In this document: piece after piece, positions 1-10,600 of the stretch | Numbering within the stretch: position 1 is the stretch's first letter | How the letters are laid out: each line of letters starts with the position of its first letter | Translations under genes and position numbers: made by a program | Assembly: GCA_029253285.1 (NCBI GenBank) | Contig: JAQWZU010000018.1 | Coordinates: 1-59,162 of the forward strand | Length of the DNA stretch: 59,162 nucleotides | From: Akkermansiaceae bacterium | GTDB taxonomy: Bacteria > Verrucomicrobiota > Verrucomicrobiia > Verrucomicrobiales > Akkermansiaceae | Direction: 5' to 3' | Notes under the pieces: model-generated | What the model was told of the DNA's origin: nothing | The model's input: only the letters and a program-made list of their open reading frames with translations | The model's database searches: none

Positions 1-1832
1 CAATTCTCGGAACTCTCGCCTTTTTCCTGCTCAAATCCCGTCAAGAGAGCAAGAAAACGGATACTTTGGTCAGCAAAGTGGTCGGCAGCGAGGAGCTCAT
101 TCTCAAGCTGACTCCCAAATTGGGCCGGATTTCGGATAAGCTCTTGAACCTAAGTCCTCCCGAGTCAAGTGGACTCTTCACCGATTCCGTCACGGTAAGA
201 GACCTCTCGGGAGAAGTTCGCTTTGAAGCAAAGCCACCTGCGGGTCAACTTATTGCGGGAAAGCAACTTGGCTTGGCAGAGTCATCCCAACAAATTCCCG
301 GGGCAGAACTTGCTCTCTGGAGCCCTTTACTCGATAAAGTGGACTATTTTGAGCAAGCCAAACTCAAGATCATCAGGGGATCATTCACCTCGGATGAACA
401 CAACGAATTTGAATGCCTCGTTAAATTCAGCGGATTAGCCCGAAATAATCTGGGATCATGGTCCAGCCTCTTGGGAAAGCAGTCCCTGACCTGGAACAAA
501 CAAGCCGGGGGGGATTGGAAAATTTCAAAATGGGAGACCAAGAGCTTTTCCACCGCGACCAGCTCCCACCGGTTTTTTGCAGACCGACTTGATGAAGCAC
601 TTCCAAATTTCACCGATCGCGCGAAAGCCCGGTTCTCGATTCACGAGGAAGAACTCATTAAATATTACAAAAGCGGGAAAACCCGCGCTCGCTCTTACGA
701 TTTCGCGCCAATCGCAATGAGCCAAAAACCCGGTATCTCGGTTGTCGATATCGATCAAGACGGATACGACGATCTCTACATCATGGTCCGCATGGGACAG
801 AATCTTCTCCTTCGGAACCGGGGAGATGGCACTTTCGAAGAAATCGCCGAATCCCGGGAATTGGCCATCAAAGGAAACTCGACCTGCGGCATCTTCGCTG
901 ATTTTGACAACGACGGTGACTCCGATCTCATTCTGGGACGAAGTACTGAAAACAGCGCCTATTTCAAAAATACCGGTTCCTGGTTTGAAGAGGTTGAACA
1001 AGACACTGCACTCCCCGCACTCGTCATTTCCATCTCTGCAGCGGACTACAATCGCGACGGGCTTCTCGATCTCTACTTCTCAACCTACCGATTAAGCCAA
1101 CTGGGAAGTGGAAATTCCGGCCTCGCTCCGGAAGACGATAGTTCGAAATGGCCGGAACGATTTCTCTCTGCCGAAGATGCCTCCGAATTCCGGGAAAGGT
1201 ATCGCACCGAAACAAAAAAAGACGGCGACATTGATTTCCTCAATCAGGTGGGTCCACCCAATGTCCTCATGATCAACCAAGGTGGTGGAAAATTCGCACC
1301 CGCACCTGAAGGGCCTCAAATTAATCTCTGGAAGAACACCGTTCAAGCGACTTGGGCTGATATTGATGAAGATGGCGATCCCGATCTCTATCTCTCCAAC
1401 GATTTTTCATCCGACAACCTTTATCGCAATGACGGGAAGAACGGCTTTGTTGATATCACCAGCGAATACGGACTCACCACCTATGGATTTGGAATGGGAG
1501 CCTGCTTCGGCGACTATGACAACAACGGGCATCAGGATCTCTACGTCTCCAATATGTTTAGTAAGGCGGGCCGCCGTATTCTCTCGAGCTTCGACGGAAT
1601 CGATCCCAACTATCTCCATTCGGTCAACGGAAACGTCCTCTACAAAAGACCCGATTCCAAAAACTTCGAGCGTGTTTCCGGATTAGAGCCACCCTCTCTC
1701 CTCGTCGCCGAAGCCGGATGGTCCTGGGGTGGGCAGTTCGTCGATTTCGACAATGATGGCGATCTCGATATCCATGCTCTGAGCGGATACTTTACGGCCC
1801 CCAAGGAATTAGCCTCCGAGGTCGACTTGTGA
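1..1832 (+). CDS. FG-GAP/VCBS repeat protein, upstream part (5' partial, ends at in-frame TGA)
   Basis: The reading frame is open from base 3, so the gene begins outside the window. The first residues in view (ILGTLAFFLLKSRQ) look like the end of a signal anchor or membrane helix; the TTG at 66 is therefore not needed as a start. After about 200 residues without a recognised fold come FG-GAP/VCBS-type calcium-binding repeats with D-x-D-x-D-G loops (DIDQDGYDDL, DFDNDGDSDL, DIDEDGDPDL, DYDNNGHQDL, DFDNDGDLDI), expected to fold as a beta-propeller outside the cytoplasm. The frame stops at TGA 1830-1832, and the same frame continues without another stop to 2984 with sequence that clearly belongs to the same protein (CRTAC1-like FG-GAP plus ASPIC/UnbV). 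It is one gene split by one codon: a nonsense mutation, a sequencing error, or a recoded TGA. Function unknown; such proteins are common secreted or anchored proteins in Planctomycetota and Verrucomicrobiota. Confidence 0.8.
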   Translation, partial: ILGTLAFFLLKSRQESKKTDTLVSKVVGSEELILKLTPKLGRISDKLLNLSPPESSGLFTDSVTVRDLSGEVRFEAKPPAGQLIAGKQLGLAESSQQIPGAELALWSPLLDKVDYFEQAKLKIIRGSFTSDEHNEFECLVKFSGLARNNLGSWSSLLGKQSLTWNKQAGGDWKISKWETKSFSTATSSHRFFADRLDEALPNFTDRAKARFSIHEEELIKYYKSGKTRARSYDFAPIAMSQKPGISVVDIDQDGYDDLYIMVRMGQNLLLRNRGDGTFEEIAESRELAIKGNSTCGIFADFDNDGDSDLILGRSTENSAYFKNTGSWFEEVEQDTALPALVISISAADYNRDGLLDLYFSTYRLSQLGSGNSGLAPEDDSSKWPERFLSAEDASEFRERYRTETKKDGDIDFLNQVGPPNVLMINQGGGKFAPAPEGPQINLWKNTVQATWADIDEDGDPDLYLSNDFSSDNLYRNDGKNGFVDITSEYGLTTYGFGMGACFGDYDNNGHQDLYVSNMFSKAGRRILSSFDGIDPNYLHSVNGNVLYKRPDSKNFERVSGLEPPSLLVAEAGWSWGGQFVDFDNDGDLDIHALSGYFTAPKELASEVDL

Positions 1833-1859
1833 AGTAATCTCTGGCGTACGGTCGTGCGC
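1830..1859 (+). promoter_or_regulatory. In-frame TGA followed by a SECIS-like hairpin
   Basis: TGA is at 1830-1832. At 1844-1859 is a 6-bp stem GCGTAC / GTGCGC (one G-U pair) closed by the tetraloop GGTC at 1850-1853. The loop G residues lie 18 and 19 nt past the TGA. Bacterial SECIS elements are short stem-loops just after the UGA with G at the start of the apical loop, about 16-37 nt downstream; the E. coli fdhF loop contains GGUC at nearly this distance. I see no clear bulged U in the stem, and a hairpin this size could occur by chance. Candidate only. Confidence 0.35.
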
Positions 1860-2984
1860 ACTGACAATGATCTGGCCGACGGTGCCGTAAGAGAATCCAA
1901 GAAATGGAAAAACGACGAAATTGGGGGTGAAGGCAGTTCCGGAATCGATTCCAGGCTGCAAGCCGGTGATGAAATCATCAACGGGAAACTGGTCGTTCAC
2001 TCGCTCTCCGGGAACGAGCGAAATCGCCTCTTCCTGAATGAAAATGCCGGGGAACATTTCAGTGATCATTCCGCTCTCGCTGGATTGGATAGTGACTCCG
2101 ACAGCCGGGGCTTTGCCCTCTTGGACTACGATCGCGATGGCTGGCAGGACATTGCCCTGGTTAATGCAAACAATCCTCTAAGCCAGCTCTTCCACAACGA
2201 GCTGGGGAAATTTTCTGCAAATAAAGGCGGGATGATTGCGATCCGCTTTAGAGGAGGCAGCACTTCGGATACTCCTTCGGATCTCAGCAATCGAGACGGC
2301 TACGGTGCCATCGTCGAGGCCACCCTTGCCGATGGCACTCGTCTAAAAAGAGAACACCGCTGCGGGGATGGCTATGCCTCTCAAAATAGCGCCACCATGA
2401 TCATCGGTATCGGAGAACACGCAAGTGTCTCCAAAGTGATTGTCCGTTGGCCTTCAGGAAAATCCTTCACTTATGAAAATGTTTCCGAGGGAACACTTCT
2501 CACCGCCTACGAAAAACGGGAAGACGGAGCCTTCACCCGAGAACCCTACCGAAGCACCCGGAAATCAGCTGCGCCTCTGGCCCGTCCAAAGTATCAACTT
2601 CCCTTCGCGAAACCCACCCCGGGCAAAATCCAAGTCTATACCACCACCGCGACCTGGTGCGCGGCCTGTATCGGACACCTTCCTTCCCTGAAATATCTAC
2701 AGACCGACGATATCGCTTTGTTTGGAGTGCCCACCGATCCCAATGACACTCCCGCGATGCTGAAGGAGTATGTCGCGGAAAAAAATCCTCCTTACCAAAT
2801 GCTCACCGAGCTTGGCTCCGCAGAAAAAGAGCGCCTCTCCAGCTTCCTTGCCAAAAATATGCGCACCGAGAACCCCGTTCTGCCCTCAACCATCATCACG
2901 GATGAAGAGGGCAACGTTCTCGAAATCATGAAAGGCATCCCCAACCTTTCCCAGGTTCGGCGATGGAAGTATGAGAGGAAGTAA
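1833..2984 (+). CDS. Downstream part of the same gene: last FG-GAP repeat, ASPIC/UnbV domain, thioredoxin-like domain
   Basis: Continues in the same frame straight after TGA 1830-1832. The first residues (SNLWRTVVRTDNDLADG) extend the upstream protein. A GTG at 1854 could be an independent start but has no obvious ribosome binding site. Further on are an FG-GAP-like repeat (DYDRDGWQDI), an ASPIC/UnbV-type segment (CGDGYASQNS ... VIVRWPSGKS), then a linker and a thioredoxin-like C-terminal domain with a WCAAC motif (CxxC) and a late segment LPSTIITDEEGNVL resembling the cis-Pro region of TlpA/AhpC-type folds. The domain suggests thiol-disulfide chemistry outside the cytoplasm. All 383 codons after the TGA are intact, so decay, if any, is recent. 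It ends 3 bp from the convergent gene at 2988. Confidence 0.75.
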   Translation, partial: SNLWRTVVRTDNDLADGAVRESKKWKNDEIGGEGSSGIDSRLQAGDEIINGKLVVHSLSGNERNRLFLNENAGEHFSDHSALAGLDSDSDSRGFALLDYDRDGWQDIALVNANNPLSQLFHNELGKFSANKGGMIAIRFRGGSTSDTPSDLSNRDGYGAIVEATLADGTRLKREHRCGDGYASQNSATMIIGIGEHASVSKVIVRWPSGKSFTYENVSEGTLLTAYEKREDGAFTREPYRSTRKSAAPLARPKYQLPFAKPTPGKIQVYTTTATWCAACIGHLPSLKYLQTDDIALFGVPTDPNDTPAMLKEYVAEKNPPYQMLTELGSAEKERLSSFLAKNMRTENPVLPSTIITDEEGNVLEIMKGIPNLSQVRRWKYERK

Positions 2985-2987
2985 GGT

Positions 2988-5900
2988 TTAGTTCTCCTCA
3001 ATTCTCAAGCGAAGAAATTGCTTCTCGCTTGCTCCGATCGGCGGGGTGAAGCGCACCGTCATGATCTTGCGGCCATCGCCTTGATTCACTTCGCTGACTA
3101 CTTCGGAATTCGCCGCGGCATTCTGCCAATTGGCGAGATCAGTCGAGGCATCAACTCCCACCGTCACACCATCCGCACCAATACTCACTGGATAGCTCAT
3201 CGTCAGCATGCTCTGCGGACTTCCACCGATATCGTAGGTTTGCCAACTCACACTCGAAGCCATGGGGGCGCTGCCGAGACCATTCCCCAGTGCGTAGTCG
3301 ACCAAATCTGCAATGCCATTTCCGTCCGAGTCTCCCGTGGGACTCGCTGGTACGGGGATGGCATCAGAGGCATTCGGACTGCCGCCCGGTAAGACACTCG
3401 AACGCCAGTTCGCAGCCACATCAGGATCTGGATTCGCGTTTGGATTAACCAGGACCAAGCTATAACCGGCATCCGCCGCCACCGGCCAAGGCGCGACATC
3501 GTTGTAAATGAACTCACGGATCGTACCATTGAGCGCATCCTCCAACTTAAGGGTCTCACCGTCATTATTAAGTCGACTCAAATTGGCAAACTCTCCCGCC
3601 ACCGGATTTCCCCCGCCATGAACGGCATTGAAAGCAGCTGAATCACGAACAAGCAGCACCCGCGCTCCCGGCGCAAGGCTGGTCACGGCGGATCCAGTGA
3701 AATCAAATTCAACGCCCTGCACAAACTTCACGCCAGTGAGATCCAAGGTCACGGCATCGCTGATATTGGTGAGCTCGATAAACTCCGCCAAGCCATCGCC
3801 GTCCGGATGATACATGATTTCCGACACCACGAGATAAAGCTGCGCGTCGGAAGGATCCCCGAGATAAGTCGTCGTCGTGAGGAGATTCCCATCAACATCG
3901 AGCAAGTTCAATGTTTCAGGAAAGCTCGATAAATGTCCGCTGTATTTGCCTTGGATAAACCGGCCCTCACCTCCCGTCGGACTTACTGAGCGGGCGCGGA
4001 AAGTATTCACGTCAGGAGAGACATAGAGGCTGCCACCCGACGCAATCACCGTGCCTGGAGCGAAGGTATGTTCAATTCCTCCGGTAATCTCCCACTCGGA
4101 AATATCCACCGCGAAACTAAACGGGTTCGTGATTTCAACAAACTCCTCATCCTGATTTCCAGATGCCGGGCTGAATTCGATCGTCCCGAACGAAAGAGCG
4201 GGATGCCCGCCGCCGGGAGCGCTTGTCGCTCCGCCATAGAGCTCGGGCCTGATGATGAAATCACTACTCCCGGTCGATTGGTTCAAGCCGTGAATCGCAA
4301 GAATGTTTTGCCCTGCTTGCAAGGAACCCAACTTTGAGGTGACGTCATAAATATTGAAGCTTCCGGCGTTTGCTTCCGGTCCGTTCCCGTTCGAAGCCGA
4401 CAGGTAATCCACGGATGCGGGATTGTTAGCCGCGAATAGGAAATCACCATTGAGATAAGCGACAAAGCCATCGTCCCATTGCATGCGGAGTTCCAAACTA
4501 TCGAAATCGGCCGGGTCGGTGACGTTGAAAGGGACACGAATATAAATTGTGGTACTCGACGCCATTGCCGCTTCCACATCCGTCCCGATCAACGATTCAT
4601 AGCCACTCCCCCTGTCGTAGCCAAAGCCTGTCGGACCACTGAACCAACCGGCAGTGCTAAAGGGTTCATTGGCTGGCGCGCCCTGCCACGTCGTCCCCAG
4701 ACTATCATCGGTGGGAACAAACGCGTATCCGGTATCGCCTGCTTGCACTAATGGCGTCAAGGTGACCGAGGCCTGACCGATTTGCTCATCAGGAATTTCC
4801 CCGCCGTTGCCAACCGTTTGGTTGTTGTAAATCTCATTGCGCCGTCCGGGGAGATACTCGTTCTTCCATCGCACAATTGCCTCCGCCATCGATTCCACGG
4901 CCACATTATTCGTGGTATAAGGCACCGAGCTTCCATTCCCCTGCAACCACGATCCCCACTTTTCAAAGTCGCGCTGGGCGTCTGATTTCGCCATCAAGGG
5001 ATCGTCGATCAAGGCCGCCTGTTCATCCAGTCGCCGTTCATACCAACGATCCACCAAGGGAGTGCTCTCTGGCTGCAGAAACTCATCCGCCAAAGTCCTG
5101 ATGCGACGATGAATCATCGCACGCGTCTCGGAATTATTAAAAAGATGGGAAACAAGCCGAATGGAATTGCCGGTGACTACCAACCCGTTGGTATAAACGT
5201 TATTGTCGAAATAAGTGTTCTGGGAATTCCAAACCCGGCCTTGCGACAAATCCAGATCCCAGGGCAGAATCGCCCACTCATCAGTCTTCCCGGTATCGCG
5301 GTAAATATACCAGTTCTTACTGTGCATATCGATGTTTCGGATCACCGAATTGGCCGCCAACATATTGATGGTCTTCGGAATATCAATATTGTCGCGCATG
5401 TAGTTTTCCAAGGCCGCGCCCGTCAAATCGAGCCCGTCAATGAGTGCCTGCAAATCATCGTTGTTTTCCGACTTACGATTCTTTTTCTCGACGCCGGAAT
5501 AACCGGTGTTCCCCTGATCCTTGTTCAAGCGATTGCCGTAGACCTTGTACATCGCGCCATTCGGATTCAGGCCGGCCCGCTCCAAATAGATGTCATCCCC
5601 GTCTTCTACGAAGTCCGCCGTACTAAAAAACTGGCCATTCTGCTCCACCCGGATGGTAAAGGCAAAGTGCGCGTTAACCCCAGACTCCCGCATGATCTCC
5701 CAAGCCAAAGGATGGCGCACCTTTGACTTGTCAGCCCAGTTCGTCAGCAGATCAATATCGGCCACTCGTGGGGCTTCGTCGCTCCAGAGAAATCGCTGGG
5801 TCTTGTTGAAATCGAGATTGTAACTTTTCTTGATGAAGCCCCCGGTCGATTGCCCGTGACGGTTGAAATGCACGTTGTCGTAAAACTCGCCCTTGTAATA

Positions 5901-7463
5901 AACCGCTCCGGTCGTTCCGGTAGTATTAGTAGCGCCGGACGGGTTCTGGATAAACCAATCCAGCACATTGAGATTCGTCGTGATCGTGGGATCAGCCTGC
6001 ACCGTCCCGAAGTATTGATGGGAATCCACCGGATCCCGAAAAGCCGGTTCCTTGGTCTGGGCACCACTGGTATCTGTCGCGGCAAAGCGCCAGCGCGTCA
6101 TTTCGCCATTCTGCAAAGCCGAAGCCGGAATGTTCGCGGTATAAACTCCGTCACCCGCGGCAGCATCAGGAGCAACTCCATCATCTGCCATCGCCAGCTG
6201 GGTCTCTCCACCAAAGGCCAGGCGATAATAGACTGCCACCGTCGAGACTGGATCAGCCGATCCTGAAATCTGCGCCGTCACGGTGAGATCGCCGCCCGTT
6301 GGCTGGGGAGGATTTTCAGTCACTGTCCCAAAAACAGGACCGGCGGCCTGACCTCCGGTATTGGCGGCGTTCGGAGTTGGCGTATCAAAGTAGACCAGTG
6401 GCGCGGGCGCATTGGGATCAGAAGAAACATTGACCACCGCGTTCAGAGTCGGTGCGCCCCCGCTGTTGTCCCAATCCATGAACATGGGATGCGCGCTATT
6501 GATAATCATCAACTGCCCGCGCTGGGGATCTCCGGGATTATCGCGCCAATCCTCCACGAAGCTCTTAATATTCCACGTCGCCGTGGGAGTCTGCCCCGGC
6601 ACCGCGGTGTAGGAATCAACCGGCGTGTTGGCGGCATAATAATTTACCAAGGTATTGTCGTTGTAAGTCGTCGCTACGGTATCGATCCCGTAATTGGCAT
6701 CGGGAACCGGAAACACGCCCAGCTCCGAGGTCACCCCGCTGGACCCAAAAATCGAGGCTGTCGCGACCCCACTCCAGGTCATCGTTGCCGAATCAATGAC
6801 GTCGCCCGCCGTGATCGCTCCCAGCTGCGACGAAAAATCGAACCACATGTAATAGAGCAGTTGGCTTCCGGCAAGATCCGCATCGATGTTGTCAAAGCTC
6901 GACCCCAGCGTTGCCGACTGCACTCCATTCAACTTCACATTATTGAAATTCGCCGGCGAACTCCAAGTTGGGGTGATATTCACCTGGGTGCTGCTCCCCG
7001 GCGTCCCAAATCCAAAGGATTGATCAGGAAACTGTGGTGGATAGCTCGGAAAGAATCCACTCTCAATGGTCGTGCCATCCGGGTTGACCAAGGCCAGATA
7101 CTCACCCCCCGCCGACAGCTTGAAGTTGGTATGCAGCTCCCCGGCAGGAAGTGCCCGGTCTTTGTTCGAAGCAAATACCACCAAAGTCGCCCCGGCATTC
7201 AAATTCACCGCTGGAAAAGTCCACTTGGTAAGATCCCCGACATCATCAGTCAAATGATACCCAGCCAGAGAAATCGCGGAGGCGTCTGGGTTTCGGATCT
7301 CAATCCAATCACTGAAATCTCCGTCTTCATCCGCCAAAACAGAATTATTGACCGCCATAAATTCCGAAATAATGGGGCCCGCCAAAGCTCCGGGAATCGA
7401 GAATATTGCGATGTGGGCAAGCAGATACTTAAAATTAATCAATAGTTTCCAGTTCATGGACAT
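2988..7463 (-). CDS. Giant secreted CotH-kinase / lamin-tail-domain protein (1491 aa)
   Basis: The N-terminus (MSMNWKLLINFKYLLAHIAI ... ALAGP) is a signal peptide. A lamin-tail domain follows (about residues 28-150: ISEFMAVNNS, DWIEIRNPDA). A CotH-like kinase domain sits at about 510-850, with NWYIYRDTG and the acidic PWDLDLSQG motif near residue 730, which matches the metal-binding segment of spore-coat kinase CotH. A galactose-binding-like beta-sandwich and two more lamin-tail domains (about 1095-1180 and 1205-1300; SEIMYHPDGDG, EFIELTN) follow. The C-terminus has a DSDGNGIADLVDYALG segment and the end FLRLRIEEN, a module shared with the other giant proteins here. The order suggests a surface or matrix protein; kinase activity is inference from the fold. 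No PEP-CTERM signal is seen. The 185-bp gap to the next gene upstream must hold its promoter. Confidence 0.85.
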   Translation of the reverse strand: MSMNWKLLINFKYLLAHIAIFSIPGALAGPIISEFMAVNNSVLADEDGDFSDWIEIRNPDASAISLAGYHLTDDVGDLTKWTFPAVNLNAGATLVVFASNKDRALPAGELHTNFKLSAGGEYLALVNPDGTTIESGFFPSYPPQFPDQSFGFGTPGSSTQVNITPTWSSPANFNNVKLNGVQSATLGSSFDNIDADLAGSQLLYYMWFDFSSQLGAITAGDVIDSATMTWSGVATASIFGSSGVTSELGVFPVPDANYGIDTVATTYNDNTLVNYYAANTPVDSYTAVPGQTPTATWNIKSFVEDWRDNPGDPQRGQLMIINSAHPMFMDWDNSGGAPTLNAVVNVSSDPNAPAPLVYFDTPTPNAANTGGQAAGPVFGTVTENPPQPTGGDLTVTAQISGSADPVSTVAVYYRLAFGGETQLAMADDGVAPDAAAGDGVYTANIPASALQNGEMTRWRFAATDTSGAQTKEPAFRDPVDSHQYFGTVQADPTITTNLNVLDWFIQNPSGATNTTGTTGAVYYKGEFYDNVHFNRHGQSTGGFIKKSYNLDFNKTQRFLWSDEAPRVADIDLLTNWADKSKVRHPLAWEIMRESGVNAHFAFTIRVEQNGQFFSTADFVEDGDDIYLERAGLNPNGAMYKVYGNRLNKDQGNTGYSGVEKKNRKSENNDDLQALIDGLDLTGAALENYMRDNIDIPKTINMLAANSVIRNIDMHSKNWYIYRDTGKTDEWAILPWDLDLSQGRVWNSQNTYFDNNVYTNGLVVTGNSIRLVSHLFNNSETRAMIHRRIRTLADEFLQPESTPLVDRWYERRLDEQAALIDDPLMAKSDAQRDFEKWGSWLQGNGSSVPYTTNNVAVESMAEAIVRWKNEYLPGRRNEIYNNQTVGNGGEIPDEQIGQASVTLTPLVQAGDTGYAFVPTDDSLGTTWQGAPANEPFSTAGWFSGPTGFGYDRGSGYESLIGTDVEAAMASSTTIYIRVPFNVTDPADFDSLELRMQWDDGFVAYLNGDFLFAANNPASVDYLSASNGNGPEANAGSFNIYDVTSKLGSLQAGQNILAIHGLNQSTGSSDFIIRPELYGGATSAPGGGHPALSFGTIEFSPASGNQDEEFVEITNPFSFAVDISEWEITGGIEHTFAPGTVIASGGSLYVSPDVNTFRARSVSPTGGEGRFIQGKYSGHLSSFPETLNLLDVDGNLLTTTTYLGDPSDAQLYLVVSEIMYHPDGDGLAEFIELTNISDAVTLDLTGVKFVQGVEFDFTGSAVTSLAPGARVLLVRDSAAFNAVHGGGNPVAGEFANLSRLNNDGETLKLEDALNGTIREFIYNDVAPWPVAADAGYSLVLVNPNANPDPDVAANWRSSVLPGGSPNASDAIPVPASPTGDSDGNGIADLVDYALGNGLGSAPMASSVSWQTYDIGGSPQSMLTMSYPVSIGADGVTVGVDASTDLANWQNAAANSEVVSEVNQGDGRKIMTVRFTPPIGASEKQFLRLRIEEN

Positions 7464-7648
7464 TGTTGTTGTGTGATCGAGAAAGAAATACAGCTGTACT
7501 GCTTATTCCGCCACAAAAACACCAAAAATTCGCCTCCCGGACGATCTCCCGCGAATCCCGCCCACTAATCGTTGGGCAGATGTGACCGCTCCGGGTCGCA
7601 CCGGAATCCTTCGATAAAAATCGAAAAATATTTCCAGCAAGCTCCAGC

Positions 7649-10600
7649 CTATCTGAGTTCCGCCGCCAGTCGGTAAAACCACGAGGAAGGACTGGAAATA
7701 TTGTAAGGGTTGGCGGCGCGATATTTCACGGACGATAGACCATTTCCGTTGTTAATCTGTGATACCAGAACGGAATGGGCCTCACCGGTATTCCACCCCT
7801 CCAAATCACTGCCTGTTTCGACCCACACGTCCACGTCATCTGCGGCGATATTTCGTTGGAAGGTAATGGTGACATACGAATTTGCCACATCATCAACTGT
7901 GAGTGTTTCGATGGCGACGGTGAGATTCGACTGCCCTTCACCGCTATCCGAATCGCTCGTTCCCAGAGCGTGTTCCATCAACTTGCTCAATTGATCGCCG
8001 TCATCGTCGCCCAGTGGATCGCCGACGAAGGCAACCCGGTCCGAGGTCGTTGGATTTCCACCGGTCAAAGTGCTACTCCGCCAGTTACTTGCGTCGCCAT
8101 GAACAGGCACACTTCCTCCATCCGAAATCAACACGAGACTATATCCCGGGAAGCCGGATTCAGAAGGCCAAGGCAGTTGGTCACCATAAGTGAAGTCTTG
8201 AATCGTGTTCCCTAGCGCGTCGATCAGATGAATCCTCTCGCCTGCATTATCCAGTCGCGAAGGAGTAAACTCCCCGGCGATGCTCGCATTCAGCGACGAG
8301 CCATAACGCGCCTCGAAGGCCGCTTGATTCCGCACAATCAATACCCGCGCTCCCGGTGGCAAAGTCGTGATGGCTGATCCCGTGAAAGTGAATTCGATTC
8401 CCGCCTCGAAATGCACATCGGTCAGGTCAATTGTCGCCGTGTCGATATTGGTCAGCTCCATCCATTCGTAATCGGCTGGATCTGCGGAAACCGCCTGCTC
8501 GGCCGGGCTGGGGTTTGCCGGAGCATATTGAATTTCCGTAATCAACAGGTTCGTGGCGTTCGCTATGGTCCCAACGAGGAAGGTCCCCTGAATTTCACCC
8601 GACCATGAAGTTAGTCCCGTTCCACTCCGGGCACGCGCCCTGATGTTGGTCGTCGAGTTGACATTCGCAAGAGAACCGGTAGATGCCGAGCCGGAAACTC
8701 CGCCACCGGAAAGTCGTGGATCACTGCCATCGGTGGTCCAGTAGACGGTGCCACCCCCTCCGCTGAATCCCACATTGGTCCCCGCCGATACCAGTCCCGG
8801 CGCCACCGTATACGACGGAGGTGAAGTGTACTGGCTATCGATCCAACCAGCGCGATCCTCCATCCAATCTTTGAGAACATTGACCTGATTGGTATAGCCA
8901 CCCGATGGTCTTACCGCAGTCCATTTGTTGAAGTTCCGAGCCTGGGGGGAGCTTCCCAATCCGGAATTGACGCCACCCGGGTCCTGGAAATCCAGTTCCG
9001 CAACAAAGCCATCGATCACCGAGTGAATATTACTTGTCGAGAAGGTCGTTTGACGAAGCTCCTGCCAAAGGTCGGTATGCTCTTGTCGAAAATCGGGATT
9101 CTCCAAGGCGCGTCCCCACCATGGGAATCGAGAGTCCCCGTAGGTTCTACTCGAGTCACCCGTACCGTCCCAAGCGGAAGGATTATTATCCCGCGAGTCC
9201 GTCGAGCCCATCGTGCGGTCGAAGTCCCAAATCGGACCCGCACCGACTTTGCCGCCATTCGTTTCGTCGTGGTGCTTATAATAATACCCGCTCAACCGGA
9301 AACCATCGACATTCATCGCCAAAGTGTTCAGCCAATGGTGACGCAACCACGAAAAATTATCGATATACTCCATGAAGTTCTTGCCCGTTGTTGGATTGGT
9401 CCAGCTCCCATTGTAGAGCGCGGTATCGAACTCATTAAGGTGATTTCTCAACCAACTCGATTGCGCGGAAACGACATTTTCCTCCTTGGGGTAAACCCAA
9501 CCGAAAGTTCCCATCGAATTCACCGAGAATCCGCCGTCGCCGGGATCAAGTCGGTCCTTCTTCCACAAGTATCCACCTGTGACATCCGGCTCCGTGACAT
9601 CACTCGGGCTGATTTTTTTGACATCCACCCGATCACCGTCCCTCTTGATTTTTTCCATCAAGGTATACACGCCAAAGTAATCACCGCTGTAGGAGAGATT
9701 TCCTCCTCCGGTATTCAAAAACACCTCAACAAACCGGGTCCGCACGGCATACTCGCCGGTCTCGTTACTCAGTTGGTAAATCAAGGGATTTCTCATCAAG
9801 GCCCGGTCAAACGTATAGCGGCCACTGAGAACCCAATCGGATTCCTCCGGCAGTCCCAGGGGAGAGATCGCCTGGTCTCCTTTATTTTCATCCTGTGCTT
9901 CCAGCGAGAGGGAATACTTGGCAAATCCCGAGGAAGACGATCCGCGCACCTTCATGTTACAACGCGTCGCAACGGCCATCGCATCACTCATATGGCTTCG
10001 TTGATCTCCTCCCGTATTCGGCTCGATGATGCTCCAAAACCCATCCGTGTCGCTGTTTGGCTTTCCGCCACTCCAGTTCTCCAAAATAACAATCGGAAGA
10101 TTAGAGCTGAATCCCGAGACGTCGCTGCTCAAAAAGAGATAGCTCGCCATGGCGATCGGGCCCTCCGCATTTCCCGCGCCGATCACCCGTGCCCGCAGTT
10201 GGGTGCTTTGCGAAATGGTAAAAGGGCCGGAATAAAGAGTAGACGAAGAGGTCGGCACGGATCCATCCGTGGTATAGCGAATATTTTGTCCGGTACCCGC
10301 CCCACTCAAGCTTACTTGAAAACTACTGGTGAAGGTCTGGCTCGGAACAGAAATGGCCGCCTCACTCGCGGGCAATCCTTGATCCGTTCCGTTGACCGAA
10401 CCCGGTGTCGGCGTGAGAAAATATCCGGGGCCTCCCAAGGAGGGATTCGAAAGCCTTGTCGCAATCAACCTTGGACGGAACAACAAATCCGAACTCGTTG
10501 TATTTCTATTTAAGCCGTGAATTGCGAGCACGTTGTTCCCTTCCACCAAGGCACTTGTAAACGCGCTAATATTAAAAGGAGTAAATTGCGAAGCCAAGGA

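Noticed and set aside
1830-1832. TGA read as sense under an alternative genetic code
   Set aside because: Other genes here end cleanly at TGA (for example 14147-14149 and 23677-23679), so the standard bacterial code applies.
6489-7445. 318-codon plus-strand frame
   Set aside because: Antisense to the signal peptide and first domains of the 1491-aa protein; no domain and no signal.
9023-10513. 496-codon plus-strand frame
   Set aside because: It lies wholly antisense to the 1264-aa CotH protein, has no recognisable domain and an Arg/His-rich shadow composition.
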